Positions 8,048 to 15,472 of a DNA stretch of 21,107 nucleotides are shown piece by piece. Source of the stretch: JBKJZO01 sp046715235 (GTDB lineage Bacteria; Actinomycetota; Actinomycetes; BP-191). Under the pieces are notes generated by a model. That model was not told where the DNA came from. It ran no database searches and was given only the letters and a program-made list of their open reading frames with translations. The stretch's first letter is position 1; the number at the start of each line of letters is the position of its first letter. The position numbers and the translations under genes are program-made. The stretch lies in assembly GCA_046715235.1 (NCBI GenBank), contig JBKJZO010000013.1:1-21107 (forward strand), in the 5' to 3' direction.

Positions 8048-8444
8048 ATGGTCACTGGTCCTGATGGCCGTGGCGTCGCTGCTTGTCGGCATCGGTACGG
8101 CGACGGCGCGCTCGACGATTCCGCGTGAGCTCGGCGGCGTGGTGACGGCGAAGTCCGCCGAGGCGGACGGTCCGTTGCCGTCGGAGACGGCCTACTTCCT
8201 GTCGGTGGACGGGCGGCGGATGCAGGTCGACCGCGCGGTCCACGACGCCGTACAGCCAGGTGATGCCGTCTCGAAGCAACGGTGGTCCCGATCGCTCTCG
8301 ACTCCTCGCGGTGTCGTTCGGCTATGGCTGTCTCGCGACACCCGTGGGCTGACACCGCTCGCCCTGGCACTCGTCGTACTCGCGGCGCTTCTTGTCCGGC
8401 GCCCGGCAGCGCGCGGTCACGGGCGAGGGGTCAGTCGCGGGTAG
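8034..8444 (+). CDS. Two-pass membrane protein with small external domain, 136 aa
   Basis: The reading begins at TTG 8034 (RWARWSLVLMAVASLLVG), with GTGGGG at 8021-8026 seven bases upstream, overlapping the previous gene by 14 bp. An ATG at 8064 is the alternative start but would cut into the first membrane segment. There are two membrane segments (about 6-25 and 105-122). Between them an approximately 80-residue domain is probably extracytoplasmic, with beta-like segments (GGVVTAKSAEA, TAYFLSVDGRRMQVDRAVHDAVQPGDAV). The order TM, small beta domain, TM resembles DUF3592-type proteins, but I do not see enough to assign it. Its stop codon is one base from the stop of the convergent cupredoxin gene. 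Confidence 0.6.
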   Translation: MRWARWSLVLMAVASLLVGIGTATARSTIPRELGGVVTAKSAEADGPLPSETAYFLSVDGRRMQVDRAVHDAVQPGDAVSKQRWSRSLSTPRGVVRLWLSRDTRGLTPLALALVVLAALLVRRPAARGHGRGVSRG

Positions 8445-8445
8445 C

Positions 8446-9117
8446 TCAGCCGACGAGTTCGCGCTGCCTCGGCGTACGACGAGCCAGCATGACGACCAGC
8501 CCGACGAGCATCGCGCCAGCGATGCCGATCGCGGCCGCGAGCACCGGACCTCGATCGGGCGAGTCGGAGCTCAGCGGCGTCGTACCAGAGCCATCTGCAG
8601 GAGGCGCTGGCGCAACGGGGGCTGCCGCAACCGCTTCCTCAGTCGTGATCTCGGGCTCGGGTGCCGCGACCGCTGGGGTAGCAGGTGCGGGAGCTGCGGG
8701 CTTGGTCACGTCCCGGATGCCGACATCGTTGGCCGCCCCTCCGGCGCGCAAGCCGTCGCCGACCACGACTGCACCGACCATCCCCGGGTGCACCAGGCAG
8801 GCGTACGGGAAGGTGCCCGGCTTGCTGAACTCAAAGCTCACGGATTCGCCTTTGCTCAGGTCGTCCCCGGACTGACCCCACGCGAAGCCAGCGCCGTAGA
8901 CGTTGTGCGGCATGTCGTCCTTGTTGGTCCAGATGACGGTCTGACCCTGCTTGACGCGCACCACAAGCGGGTCGAAACACGCCATCGACAGGGCGACGCT
9001 GACACCAGCCGCATCCGGCGTGTAGGCGCCGTGGCAACCACCGCCACCGCCTGCGGCTGCGGCCGGCGCGACAAGGGGCGATGCGAGAACGATGGCTGCT
9101 AGGACCAGACGCTTCAT
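8446..9117 (-). CDS. Secreted, membrane-anchored cupredoxin (plastocyanin-like), 223 aa
   Basis: A signal peptide (MKRLVLAAIVLASPLVAPAAAA) leads to a single cupredoxin domain (about 38-122). The type 1 copper ligands are all present: H71 (context DMPHNVYG), C107, H110 and M113 (context YACLVHPGM). A Pro/Ala/Glu-rich linker (about 138-178) and a C-terminal membrane helix (about 190-212) followed by RRTPRQRELVG would hold the domain outside the cell surface. The expected role is one-electron transfer or copper binding outside the membrane; the redox partner is not in the window. The start is fixed by GGAGG six bases upstream of the ATG. It lies downstream of the sigma/anti-sigma pair on the same strand (68 bp gap) and may belong to its regulon, which is inference. 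Confidence 0.85.
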   Translation of the reverse strand: MKRLVLAAIVLASPLVAPAAAAGGGGGCHGAYTPDAAGVSVALSMACFDPLVVRVKQGQTVIWTNKDDMPHNVYGAGFAWGQSGDDLSKGESVSFEFSKPGTFPYACLVHPGMVGAVVVGDGLRAGGAANDVGIRDVTKPAAPAPATPAVAAPEPEITTEEAVAAAPVAPAPPADGSGTTPLSSDSPDRGPVLAAAIGIAGAMLVGLVVMLARRTPRQRELVG

Positions 9118-9131
9118 GGCTGACCTCCGGC

Positions 9132-9150
9132 GCCGGCGCGTGCGGCCGGC
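9132..9150. repeat. GCCGGC hairpin between the anti-sigma and cupredoxin genes
   Basis: GCCGGC at 9132-9137 and 9145-9150 enclose a 7-base spacer. It lies in the 68-bp gap after the putative anti-sigma stop (transcribed right to left) and before the cupredoxin start. It could be a weak terminator or processing hairpin; each arm is itself palindromic and short. Confidence 0.25.
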
Positions 9151-9185
9151 ATTGCTACTACACCGCTGCTGGGTTGGACGTTCCG

Positions 9186-10061
9186 TCAGCGGATAGTCGC
9201 CGCGATGGCGAGAGCCTTTTCGAGCGGCAGCGCTGTCTCGAGCCGCATAGTGATGCCGTCCTGAACCCAGATCAGCGTGTTCGCGGCGATGCGACTCGTC
9301 GCAGTCTCCGTCCAGCCGGCGCTGTCCGGTATCCGGAAGTCGAGCCGGTGGCCTCCCTCGATCCAGCCGCCTGCGCCGCCGTTGACCTCCAGCTCGCGGA
9401 AGGATGAGTGGAAACCGGACTCAGCAGACTTCGTCCAGTAGCCAAAGTCCCCACCCTCCGTTGGCGCGAACTGCGTGAGCACCGCCCCAACGCTGCCGGC
9501 GGCAGGTGGCAGCGCGGCGTCCGCCTGCCAGACCATCGTGACCGTTCCCCGCGCGGCGCGCGGTTCGAGGTAGACCCGATCCGGTGCGCCGAGCGCGGCC
9601 GGCACGCGCGGCGTGAACGGCACCCTCGCCGCGACCCCCGAGAGCGCGATCGACGTACCAGGGATCACCGGCTCAGCGGCAGCGGGTGTGAAGCTCGGCG
9701 ACGGTGCCGACGCGCTCGGTGTCGTCCCGCTCGGCGACGTTGCAGGGCTGCTCGTCGGCTCAGGCTTCTCCTCTGGGATCAGCACCCGAATGCCAGGAAC
9801 GCCGCGGAAGATCGAGGCGACCGCCTCCCGCGCGCCGGGCGAGACGACGAGCACAACAGCGAGGACCGCGATGACTGAAGCAGCGATCGCGCCCAGCGGT
9901 CGCGCTGTCCACCAGGGCTTAGCGGTACGCCGGCGCGCAGGTTGACGCTCGCCCAACCGGCCGGCGATCGCGGCGTACAAATCGGGTGTGGGGGCGAAGT
10001 CGACGCGCGGTGCCAGGTCGAGCAGCTCCCGCTCGAGCTCGGTGATGCCGTTTCCAGTCAT
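9186..10061 (-). CDS. Membrane-anchored putative anti-sigma partner, 291 aa
   Basis: A cytosolic segment of about 50 residues (ITELERELLDLAPRVDFAPTPDLYAAIAGRL) precedes one membrane helix (about 55-74). Next comes an Ala/Ser/Pro/Thr-rich linker (about 97-130) and an extracytoplasmic domain (about 131-291) with a fold I do not recognise. The start overlaps the ECF sigma stop (ATGA at 10061-10058), which is the classic arrangement for a sigma factor and its anti-sigma factor. The usual zinc motif HxxxCxxC of ZAS anti-sigma domains is absent, and the cytosolic part is short. If it binds the sigma factor, it does so by a non-ZAS route. The external domain could be the sensor. Assignment rests on position and topology, not on a recognised domain. 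Confidence 0.65.
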   Translation of the reverse strand: MTGNGITELERELLDLAPRVDFAPTPDLYAAIAGRLGERQPARRRTAKPWWTARPLGAIAASVIAVLAVVLVVSPGAREAVASIFRGVPGIRVLIPEEKPEPTSSPATSPSGTTPSASAPSPSFTPAAAEPVIPGTSIALSGVAARVPFTPRVPAALGAPDRVYLEPRAARGTVTMVWQADAALPPAAGSVGAVLTQFAPTEGGDFGYWTKSAESGFHSSFRELEVNGGAGGWIEGGHRLDFRIPDSAGWTETATSRIAANTLIWVQDGITMRLETALPLEKALAIAATIR

Positions 10062-10678
10062 GCTGGCACCCCCGCCGCGTCAGAGCCGCCAAGGGTGGTG
10101 GCGGGAAGCTCTTGCCTCAGGCGCACAAGTGCTCGAGACAGCCGCGACTTCACGGTGCCGGTGCGCAGCCCCAGCGCGGCGGCGGTCTCGACCTCCGACA
10201 ACTCGAGCAGGTAGCGGTGCGCGATGACGAGCCGGTCGGCATCGTTGAGCCGGTTCAGCGCGGCCAGCAGAACCTGCTCCCGCTCGTGTTGGACCGCGGT
10301 CTCCTCGGGAGACGGGGCCGCGCCCCCCGAGGAGCGTTCCGCGGTGACGGCGAGCTCCAGAGCCTCACGCCGGCCTGCCGAGCGCCGGCGGTTGCGCGCC
10401 TCGTTGGCGACGATCCGCAGCAGCCACGGCCGGAACGGTGCGTCGAGCCGGAACCTGTCGAGCGCGTAGTACGCCTTCACCAATGCCTCCTGCGCCGCGT
10501 CCTGTGCGTCCGCGGCATTGCCTGCTATGAGCATCGCGACCCGGAACGCGACCGCCTGATGTCGGCGCACCAGTTCCTCGTAGGCGCGCGCGTCCCCATC
10601 GCGCGCAAGCGCGACGAGCTCGCTGTCGTCCAGTGGTCGGCCGCTGCCTGAAGTTTGTGCGAATGTGACTGCGCGCAT
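10058..10678 (-). CDS. ECF-type RNA polymerase sigma factor, 206 aa
   Basis: Region sigma-2 spans about residues 17-99 (LDDSELVALARDGDARAYEE, then DAQDAAQEALVKAYYALDRF and PFRPWLLRIVANEARNRRR). Region sigma-4 spans about 134-190 (LNRLNDADRLVIAHRYLLELSEVETAAALG, then GTVKSRLSRALVRLR) and holds the helix-turn-helix that reads the -35 element. There is no sigma-3, as expected for group 4 ECF factors. The frame is open upstream to 10744, but those 22 codons overlap the tnpB remnant, so I take the ATG at 10678. It begins one base after the tnpB stop codon and has no clear Shine-Dalgarno. The native upstream region was therefore probably replaced by the mobile element. Translation of the downstream anti-sigma candidate is coupled by ATGA. 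Confidence 0.88.
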   Translation of the reverse strand: MRAVTFAQTSGSGRPLDDSELVALARDGDARAYEELVRRHQAVAFRVAMLIAGNAADAQDAAQEALVKAYYALDRFRLDAPFRPWLLRIVANEARNRRRSAGRREALELAVTAERSSGGAAPSPEETAVQHEREQVLLAALNRLNDADRLVIAHRYLLELSEVETAAALGLRTGTVKSRLSRALVRLRQELPATTLGGSDAAGVPA

Positions 10679-10679
10679 C

Positions 10680-11950
10680 TCAGGCTGCCTGTCCTTGCGG
10701 ACGGGACGGTCCCTGAGGTTCCAGGGTTCCGGTTTCACTGCCACATGCCGTGCGCCGGGCTATCGCCCGGCGCGTGGTCTTACTGTCGGCTCCACCAGTG
10801 TCGAGCGAGCCACTCCCGCCCGTAAACGTCCCCGCGAGTTCGATCAGCCGAACCAGTGTGCCGAGCGACGCGTCGCTCACGGACCGAGCGAGCCCGGTCT
10901 TCGCGGCCGCGCCGGTCGGCAGGAACACGCCCGGCCTGGCCGGGTCGGGCCTCGGTTTCGGGCGGCGGAGCATCCCGGCGACGTGCAGCGTCTCCACACC
11001 GATCACCTCATGCGCCTGCGCGAGCCGGGTCGTCACGTGATGCAGATGGTTCTCGCGCAGGTTAGCGACCCGCGCGTGCGCGACGCGGATGTCCTGCTGG
11101 GTGCGTGTCCAGCCGGTCGACGGCTCCCGCCGAGTACTTGATGCCGGGTCCCACGGCCCGCGCTGCCGCGCCGCCTTCCGTTGCAACGCGCGCAGCTGCC
11201 GCCGGGCGAGCTTCAAGAACTTGGGCGCTTCGACCCGTTCGAATTCCCGCCCGTCCGGGGTCGCGACCACGATCAGGTCCTTCACGCCCAGGTCCACGCC
11301 AACCACGGGCCCGCCCGCCCGGACGTGCGCCGGCCGGACCAGCTCCCGCTGGACGTGCGCGACGAAGGACACGAACCAGCGGCCCCGTTCGAACCGGACG
11401 GTGGCCGCGCCGATCCGCGCCGTGCCCCCCTCCAACCGACGGGCCAGCTTCCTCGTCGACTCGAACGTGCGGATCGAGCCGAGCACGGCAGCGTCACATG
11501 ACGGCGGTCCGCGTCCACCCGGATCGCCCCAGTCGTGAACGTGCACGACGGCGTCGTGCGTCGCTTACTCTTGAACCGCGGGAAACCCGCAGCCTTCCCG
11601 CCGCGCCCACCGCTCTTGGACGAACTCCAGCTGCCGAGCGCGTGCGAGAGGTTCGCGCAGCCACCCGCGTACGCCTCCTTGCTGTTCTCCGCCCACCACG
11701 GCGCGACTGTGTCTTTGCGCGCGTTCCAGTCCTTGCGCAGCGAGTACGCCGACCAGCCGACCGCCGGGGTCAACTCACCACCGGTCAGGCCGTAGGTCCG
11801 CTCCGCTGCCCGCTGATCCAGGTTTGCTTTCACCACGGCGAGCATCACATTGAACGTGACGCGGGACGCGCCGCAGTGCGACGCGAGAGCACGCAGCTGA
11901 GCGGCGTTCGGATCCAGCGCGAACCGGTACGACTGCACCACTTCCGGCAC
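10680..11950 (-). pseudogene. tnpB: tnpB (IS605 OrfB-type RNA-guided nuclease) remnant, frameshifted and missing its C-terminal active-site part
   Basis: Residues 1-155 from the GTG at 11950 (GGGAGGTGAG upstream) match the TnpB N-terminal helix-turn-helix region (VQSYRFALDPNAAQLRALASHC, WWAENSKEAY). At about 11486 one base is missing and the match moves to another frame at LGSIRTFESTRKLARRLEGG; the total of 1271 bases is one short of a multiple of three. RuvC-I (VVGVDLGVKDL, Asp codon 11294-11292) and RuvC-II (VIGVETLHVAGM, Glu codon 10994-10992) remain. After SDASLGTLVRLIE the reading jumps (near 10838) to LAGTFTGGSG, a typical post-active-site tail. The CxxC zinc finger and the RuvC-III DRDxNAA segment, usually some 50-60 residues, are therefore gone. 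No tnpA is nearby. It cannot cut DNA as written. Confidence 0.85.
10752..10773. repeat. Perfect 9-bp hairpin in the tnpB 3' end
   Basis: GCGCCGGGC, loop TATC, GCCCGGCGC. It sits where IS605-type elements carry the structured right end and the guide (omega) RNA scaffold that overlaps the end of tnpB. In this position, about 70 bp upstream of the sigma factor start and read on the minus strand, it could also act as a transcription barrier or 5' leader hairpin for the sigma operon. Confidence 0.45.
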
Positions 11951-12130
11951 GCCAACTCACCTCCCGCCGGTCCACACCTGATCATCCCAGGCACCACCGA
12001 CAGAAACCGCCGCGCGGGCCGCCTCACCGGCCGACACCCACAGATGCCCACCAACGCACACAGATCGCGCAACAGTTCGCTACGCCCTTGTTACACCGCC
12101 GGTGGATTCATGGTTCCCCTGCGAACCCGT
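11951..12130. other. Spacer between tnpB remnant and DUF4173 gene
   Basis: These 180 bp should contain the left end of the IS605-type element and the 3' flank of the DUF4173 operon. I see only a short palindrome (CACCG-C-CGGTG at 12094-12104) and no gene, clear terminator or target-site repeat, so the element's outer boundary cannot be set from sequence alone. Confidence 0.3.
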
Positions 12131-13681
12131 TCAGCAGTCGATCCGCGTGTCCGCGAAGACCGAGCGAGCGCGGTTTCGCGCCAGGTTGAGGCCGCGCCAG
12201 CCACCATCGCCAGTGAGCGCCCGCCTGTCGCGCATGCCGTCGAGCACGCACGACCGCGCCGGCTCAGGCAGCCGCAGAAGCGTCGGTACGGCGTCCGCGC
12301 TCAGCCCGCTCAGGTACGCCGTGTCGAGCGTTGCGCCTGCACTCGCACGATCGATGTTGCGCGCCGCTATGAACGCGTCGGCGTTCACGATGTTGAGGGT
12401 GAGCAAGGCGGCGACCCCAGTGACCAGAACCGCCCGCGGCAGCCAGCTCACGCGCCATGTGGCGCCGGCAATCAGGACGAGGAGCAACGCGACTGCAATG
12501 ACCGCCATCACTGCACTCACGACCATCCGCAGCCGGGTGTAGCCGAACGCCTCCTGGTAGTGGTGCAGCCGTAGCGCCGCCGAGACCAGCACGACGCCAG
12601 TGAGTGCGCACAGCGGACCGAACAGCACCCGCAACAGCCTTCGCTCGGCCGCGTCGACCCAGCTGACCGTCGTCGCGATGACTGCCAGCGTGAGCAGGCA
12701 GACGGCGAGCAACTGGAAGAAGCCACTGCGCGCATATTCCGCGGCGGTCAGCCCGGGCGTCGCCAGCAGATGCTCCCGCCCGCCGAAGAACACGGCGAAC
12801 TGGACTCCGACGAACACTGCGAACAGCGCGTCGAGCAACGCCAGCGGCAGAACCCATTCGAGCCGCGACGGTCGCCGGGACACCCGCGCCGGATCGAGAG
12901 GAGCGAGCATCAGAGCTGCCAGCCGGTGCAAGCCGGCACTGATGCCGACCGGTTCGACCCGCGCAGCCACCACTGCGCCGGCAGAAACTGCACCAACGAC
13001 GAACAGGAAGACTGCGACTCGCGCGGGGATCAGGTCGAGCGACACGGCCGGAACCAGCGCGGCCGCGAGCTCCCCGAAGGCGCGGTCGGCGCTGGCGAAC
13101 AACGCACCGAAGACCGCGAGCAGACCGACGCTCACCACGGCGCCGCGCGCTGCCGGACCCCAACGGCGTACCGGCGCTCGCGTGACCCTGGCCGCGACCG
13201 GTTTGGCGATGTATGCCGGCGCCATCGGCGAGGCGATCAGCAGCGACACCGCACCCCGCATGAGCTCCCGGAAGTTGCTGCCGCCGGCCAGCACGATCGA
13301 GCCGACCGCGAGCGCCGCGACAAGGTCGAGGGCGACGAGCCACTCAGCGTCCCGTACGACGGCCAGTCCGGCGAGCGCCAGCGCCAGAGTCCCGCACGCC
13401 ACCGTCCATACGTTCAGTCGAGCGCGCAACGCGGGCACCAGCGCGGCAGCGACCGCAACCGCGGTTACCGCCACACCCAGTCCGGGCGGTGCACCGGGGA
13501 TCGCGACAGCACCGACGACGCCGGCGAACAGCGCCGCACTGGGCAGCCAGTTCGGTCCCGGAGTCGCCGGCCGGCGACTCGCCTCCCGCTCCGCGGCGGC
13601 GTCGGCGAGCTGCCCGTCGCTCCATCGCATCCAACGCGGCAACCGCCATGGGTCGGCGGGTACGGCCCCCTCATCGGTCAT
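12131..13681 (-). CDS. DUF4173/DUF4153-type polytopic membrane protein, 516 aa
   Basis: After a charged N-terminal segment (about 45 residues, DPWRLPRWMRWSDGQLADAAAERE) the protein has a long run of hydrophobic helices, roughly ten to twelve. It carries DUF4173-like features: WVLPLALLDALFAVFVGVQFAVFFGG, then a YARSGFFQLLAVCLLTLAVI segment, RLRMVVSAVMAV, and a C-terminal soluble tail with NADAFIAARNIDRA, LDTAYLSGLSADAVPTLLRL and a final IDC. The family function is unknown. The start at 13681 overlaps the sensor kinase stop (ATGA), which argues for this ATG over upstream ones in the kinase gene. It is the last gene of a response regulator-kinase-DUF4173 operon, so this two-component system probably monitors or serves the same envelope process. 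Confidence 0.85.
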   Translation of the reverse strand: MTDEGAVPADPWRLPRWMRWSDGQLADAAAEREASRRPATPGPNWLPSAALFAGVVGAVAIPGAPPGLGVAVTAVAVAAALVPALRARLNVWTVACGTLALALAGLAVVRDAEWLVALDLVAALAVGSIVLAGGSNFRELMRGAVSLLIASPMAPAYIAKPVAARVTRAPVRRWGPAARGAVVSVGLLAVFGALFASADRAFGELAAALVPAVSLDLIPARVAVFLFVVGAVSAGAVVAARVEPVGISAGLHRLAALMLAPLDPARVSRRPSRLEWVLPLALLDALFAVFVGVQFAVFFGGREHLLATPGLTAAEYARSGFFQLLAVCLLTLAVIATTVSWVDAAERRLLRVLFGPLCALTGVVLVSAALRLHHYQEAFGYTRLRMVVSAVMAVIAVALLLVLIAGATWRVSWLPRAVLVTGVAALLTLNIVNADAFIAARNIDRASAGATLDTAYLSGLSADAVPTLLRLPEPARSCVLDGMRDRRALTGDGGWRGLNLARNRARSVFADTRIDC

Positions 13682-14691
13682 GCGGCTCTCCCCGGCAGGT
13701 GGACGACCATGCGGCATCCAGTTGGCGTGTTGCTGTGGGCATGGATCGAGCCACCGTGCAGGTCGACAACCCATCGCGCGATCGCCAGTCCCAGCCCAGT
13801 GCCCCCGACAGCGGCGGAACGCGACGCGTCGGTGCGATAGAAGCGCTCAAAGACGCGCTCGGCGTCCTCGGCCGCGATGCCCGGCCCCACATCGGTGACC
13901 TGCAGCTCGACGCCGTCGACATCTGCGCGGGCGCTCATCGTGACGCAGCCGCCCGCAGGCGAGTGCCGCACCGCGTTGTCCAGCAGGTTCGCGACGACCT
14001 GGTGCACTCGTTCGTCGTCCGCGACCAGTTGCAAATCCGGGGGAAACACCTCGACGGCTATCGACACGTCGCTCCCTGCCACCCCGGCAGCGACCCGTGC
14101 CTCGTGCGCCGCCTGTTCGAGGAACGGCGCCACCGGGAAAGGTGCGATGTCGAGCGGCACACCACCTGATTCGAGGCGGGAGAGTTCGAGAAGCTGCTCG
14201 ACCAGGCGCCCGAGCCGCTCGACCTGGCGCAGCAATGTCGACAGCGTCTTCGGGTCGGGTGGCTCGACACCGTCGACGAGGTTCTCCAAGACCGCCTGCA
14301 GCGCGGTGATGGGCGTGCGCAGTTCGTGCGACACGTTGGCGACGAGGTCGCGGCGCATCCGGTCGACCTCCGCGAGCTCGGTCGCCATCCGGTTGAACGC
14401 ACGGGCAAGCTCGCCGACCTCGTCGCGACTGGTCGCCCTCACCCGCCGCCCGTAGTCACCTGCGGCCATCGCACGAGCCGCCGCCGCCATCTCCCGCAAC
14501 GGCGACGTCATGCCGTGGGCGAAGACCTGCACCATCACCAGCGCGAACGCCATCGCGAGAAGGGCTCGGGCCGGCGGCTTCAGTCCTGTGCGCCAGCCGA
14601 ACACGATCGCGACAACCGCCACCGAGACCGCGACGACGATCAGGACGCTGAGCTTCACCTTGATTGAGGTGAGGCGGTCGAGCGGTCTCAC
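13678..14691 (-). CDS. Sensor histidine kinase, 337 aa
   Basis: Two membrane helices (about 12-31 and 41-58) are separated by only about ten residues, so there is almost no external sensor domain; signals are likely sensed in the membrane. A HAMP linker (about 60-110) leads to the dimerisation/phosphoacceptor domain with H122 in NVSHELRTPITAL. The ATPase domain follows: N box around N235-N239 (NLLDNAVRHS), G1 box DVGPG at 267-271, F box FERFYR at 281-286 and G2 box GGTGLGLAI at 296-304. It should phosphorylate the response regulator encoded directly upstream; the two genes overlap by four bases (14688-14691). All catalytic motifs are intact. Confidence 0.93.
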   Translation of the reverse strand: MRPLDRLTSIKVKLSVLIVVAVSVAVVAIVFGWRTGLKPPARALLAMAFALVMVQVFAHGMTSPLREMAAAARAMAAGDYGRRVRATSRDEVGELARAFNRMATELAEVDRMRRDLVANVSHELRTPITALQAVLENLVDGVEPPDPKTLSTLLRQVERLGRLVEQLLELSRLESGGVPLDIAPFPVAPFLEQAAHEARVAAGVAGSDVSIAVEVFPPDLQLVADDERVHQVVANLLDNAVRHSPAGGCVTMSARADVDGVELQVTDVGPGIAAEDAERVFERFYRTDASRSAAVGGTGLGLAIARWVVDLHGGSIHAHSNTPTGCRMVVHLPGRAA

Positions 14692-15365
14692 GATCCTGCC
14701 TCGACGGCGTACCCGACGCCGTGCACGGTGCGCAGCAGTCCGTCGCCGAGCTTGCGACGCAGCGCCGCCACGTGCGAGTCGACGGTCCTGGTGCCGGCGG
14801 CATCTCGCCAGCCCCAGATGTCGAGCAGCAGTTGCTCCCGGGTGTGTACGACACCCGGGCGCGACGCCAGCCGGAACAACAGCTCGAACTCGGTCGGCGT
14901 CAGGTGGATCAGCCTCTCACCGCGCCGGACGCGTCGCTCTGCCGGGTCGACGACGAGGTCGGCGACTGACACGACCGCGCCGGCGGGTTGCGAGGGTGGG
15001 CGCTCTACTCGCCTGAGTACCGCCTGGATCCTCGCGACCAGCTCGCGGACGGAGAACGGCTTGGTCATGTAGTCGTCGGCCCCCACGCCGAGCCCGACGA
15101 GCATGTCCGTTTCACTGTCGCGGGCGGTCAGCATCACGACGGGCACTGGACGCTGTTGCTGGATGCGCCGGCAGACCTCGATGCCGTCGAAGCCGGGAAG
15201 CATCACGTCGAGAACGACGAGATCTGGGTTGAGCCGTTCGACGAGGGCGACCCCCGACGGGCCGTCGGCCGCGATCTCGACGAGGAAGCCTTCGCCCCTC
15301 AGCCTGGCGGCGACCGCAGCAGCGATCGTCTCCTCGTCCTCAATGACCGCTATCGAACGCTGCAT
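14688..15365 (-). CDS. OmpR/PhoB-family response regulator, 225 aa
   Basis: The receiver domain (about 3-115) has the acidic pair E9/D10 (IEDEE), phosphoacceptor D53 (VVLDVMLPG), T80 and K102 (MTKPF). The C-terminal winged-helix DNA-binding domain (about 130-223) shows LTPTEFELLFRLASRPGVVHTREQLL and TVDSHVAALRRKLG, ending in RTVHGVGYAVE, the standard OmpR-type recognition unit. It is first in the operon and overlaps the kinase start (ATGA). The ATG at 15365 has no Shine-Dalgarno but a -10-like TAGACT six bases upstream, suggesting a leaderless transcript. It probably regulates this operon as well as unseen targets. Confidence 0.94.
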   Translation of the reverse strand: MQRSIAVIEDEETIAAAVAARLRGEGFLVEIAADGPSGVALVERLNPDLVVLDVMLPGFDGIEVCRRIQQQRPVPVVMLTARDSETDMLVGLGVGADDYMTKPFSVRELVARIQAVLRRVERPPSQPAGAVVSVADLVVDPAERRVRRGERLIHLTPTEFELLFRLASRPGVVHTREQLLLDIWGWRDAAGTRTVDSHVAALRRKLGDGLLRTVHGVGYAVEAGS

Positions 15366-15371
15366 TCGGCA

Positions 15372-15377
15372 AGTCTA
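15372..15377 (-). promoter_or_regulatory. Candidate -10 element for a leaderless response-regulator transcript
   Basis: TAGACT on the minus strand fits the actinobacterial TANNNT -10 pattern and lies six bases before the ATG at 15365, so transcription could begin at the start codon. No convincing -35 is visible at the usual distance. Confidence 0.35.
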
Positions 15378-15429
15378 GGAACCAGCTGCGAACACCTCGC
15401 GTGGGCGATGTGCGGATTCTGCGCAGATC

Positions 15430-15472
15430 AGCCGGGTGCCAGTGCCGGGGGTCGGCAACTGCCGGCCCGGCT
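15430..15472 (-). terminator. Hairpin directly after the DUF4193 gene
   Basis: A 7-bp perfect outer stem (AGCCGGG at 15430-15436 with CCCGGCT at 15466-15472) encloses a further imperfect stem (AGTGCC with GGCAACT). It begins at the stop codon of the DUF4193 gene and precedes the response-regulator promoter region, which fits a terminator separating the two units. There is no U-tract. Confidence 0.45.

Noticed and set aside
10679..10744. Extending the ECF sigma factor by 22 codons to 10744
   Set aside because: Those codons overlap the tnpB 3' end in another frame and do not resemble sigma-2; orthologous sigma factors start close to the DDSELVALARDG segment.
11380..11400. GTTCGAACC resembling a tRNA T-arm
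   Set aside because: It lies inside tnpB coding sequence, with no acceptor stem or anticodon arm around it.
10680..11950. Functional TldR-type nuclease-dead RNA-guided repressor
   Set aside because: As written, the frame is broken at about 11486, so no full protein is made; raised only as a check in the findings.
11105..12574. 489-aa plus-strand open frame across the tnpB remnant and DUF4173 end
   Set aside because: Arg/Pro/Ala-rich antisense reading with no recognisable domain.
12600..13898. Long plus-strand open frames opposite the DUF4173 gene (432 and 356 aa)
   Set aside because: Ser/Thr/Ala- or Arg/Asp/His-rich shadow translations without domain features; they cross the operon junction of real genes.
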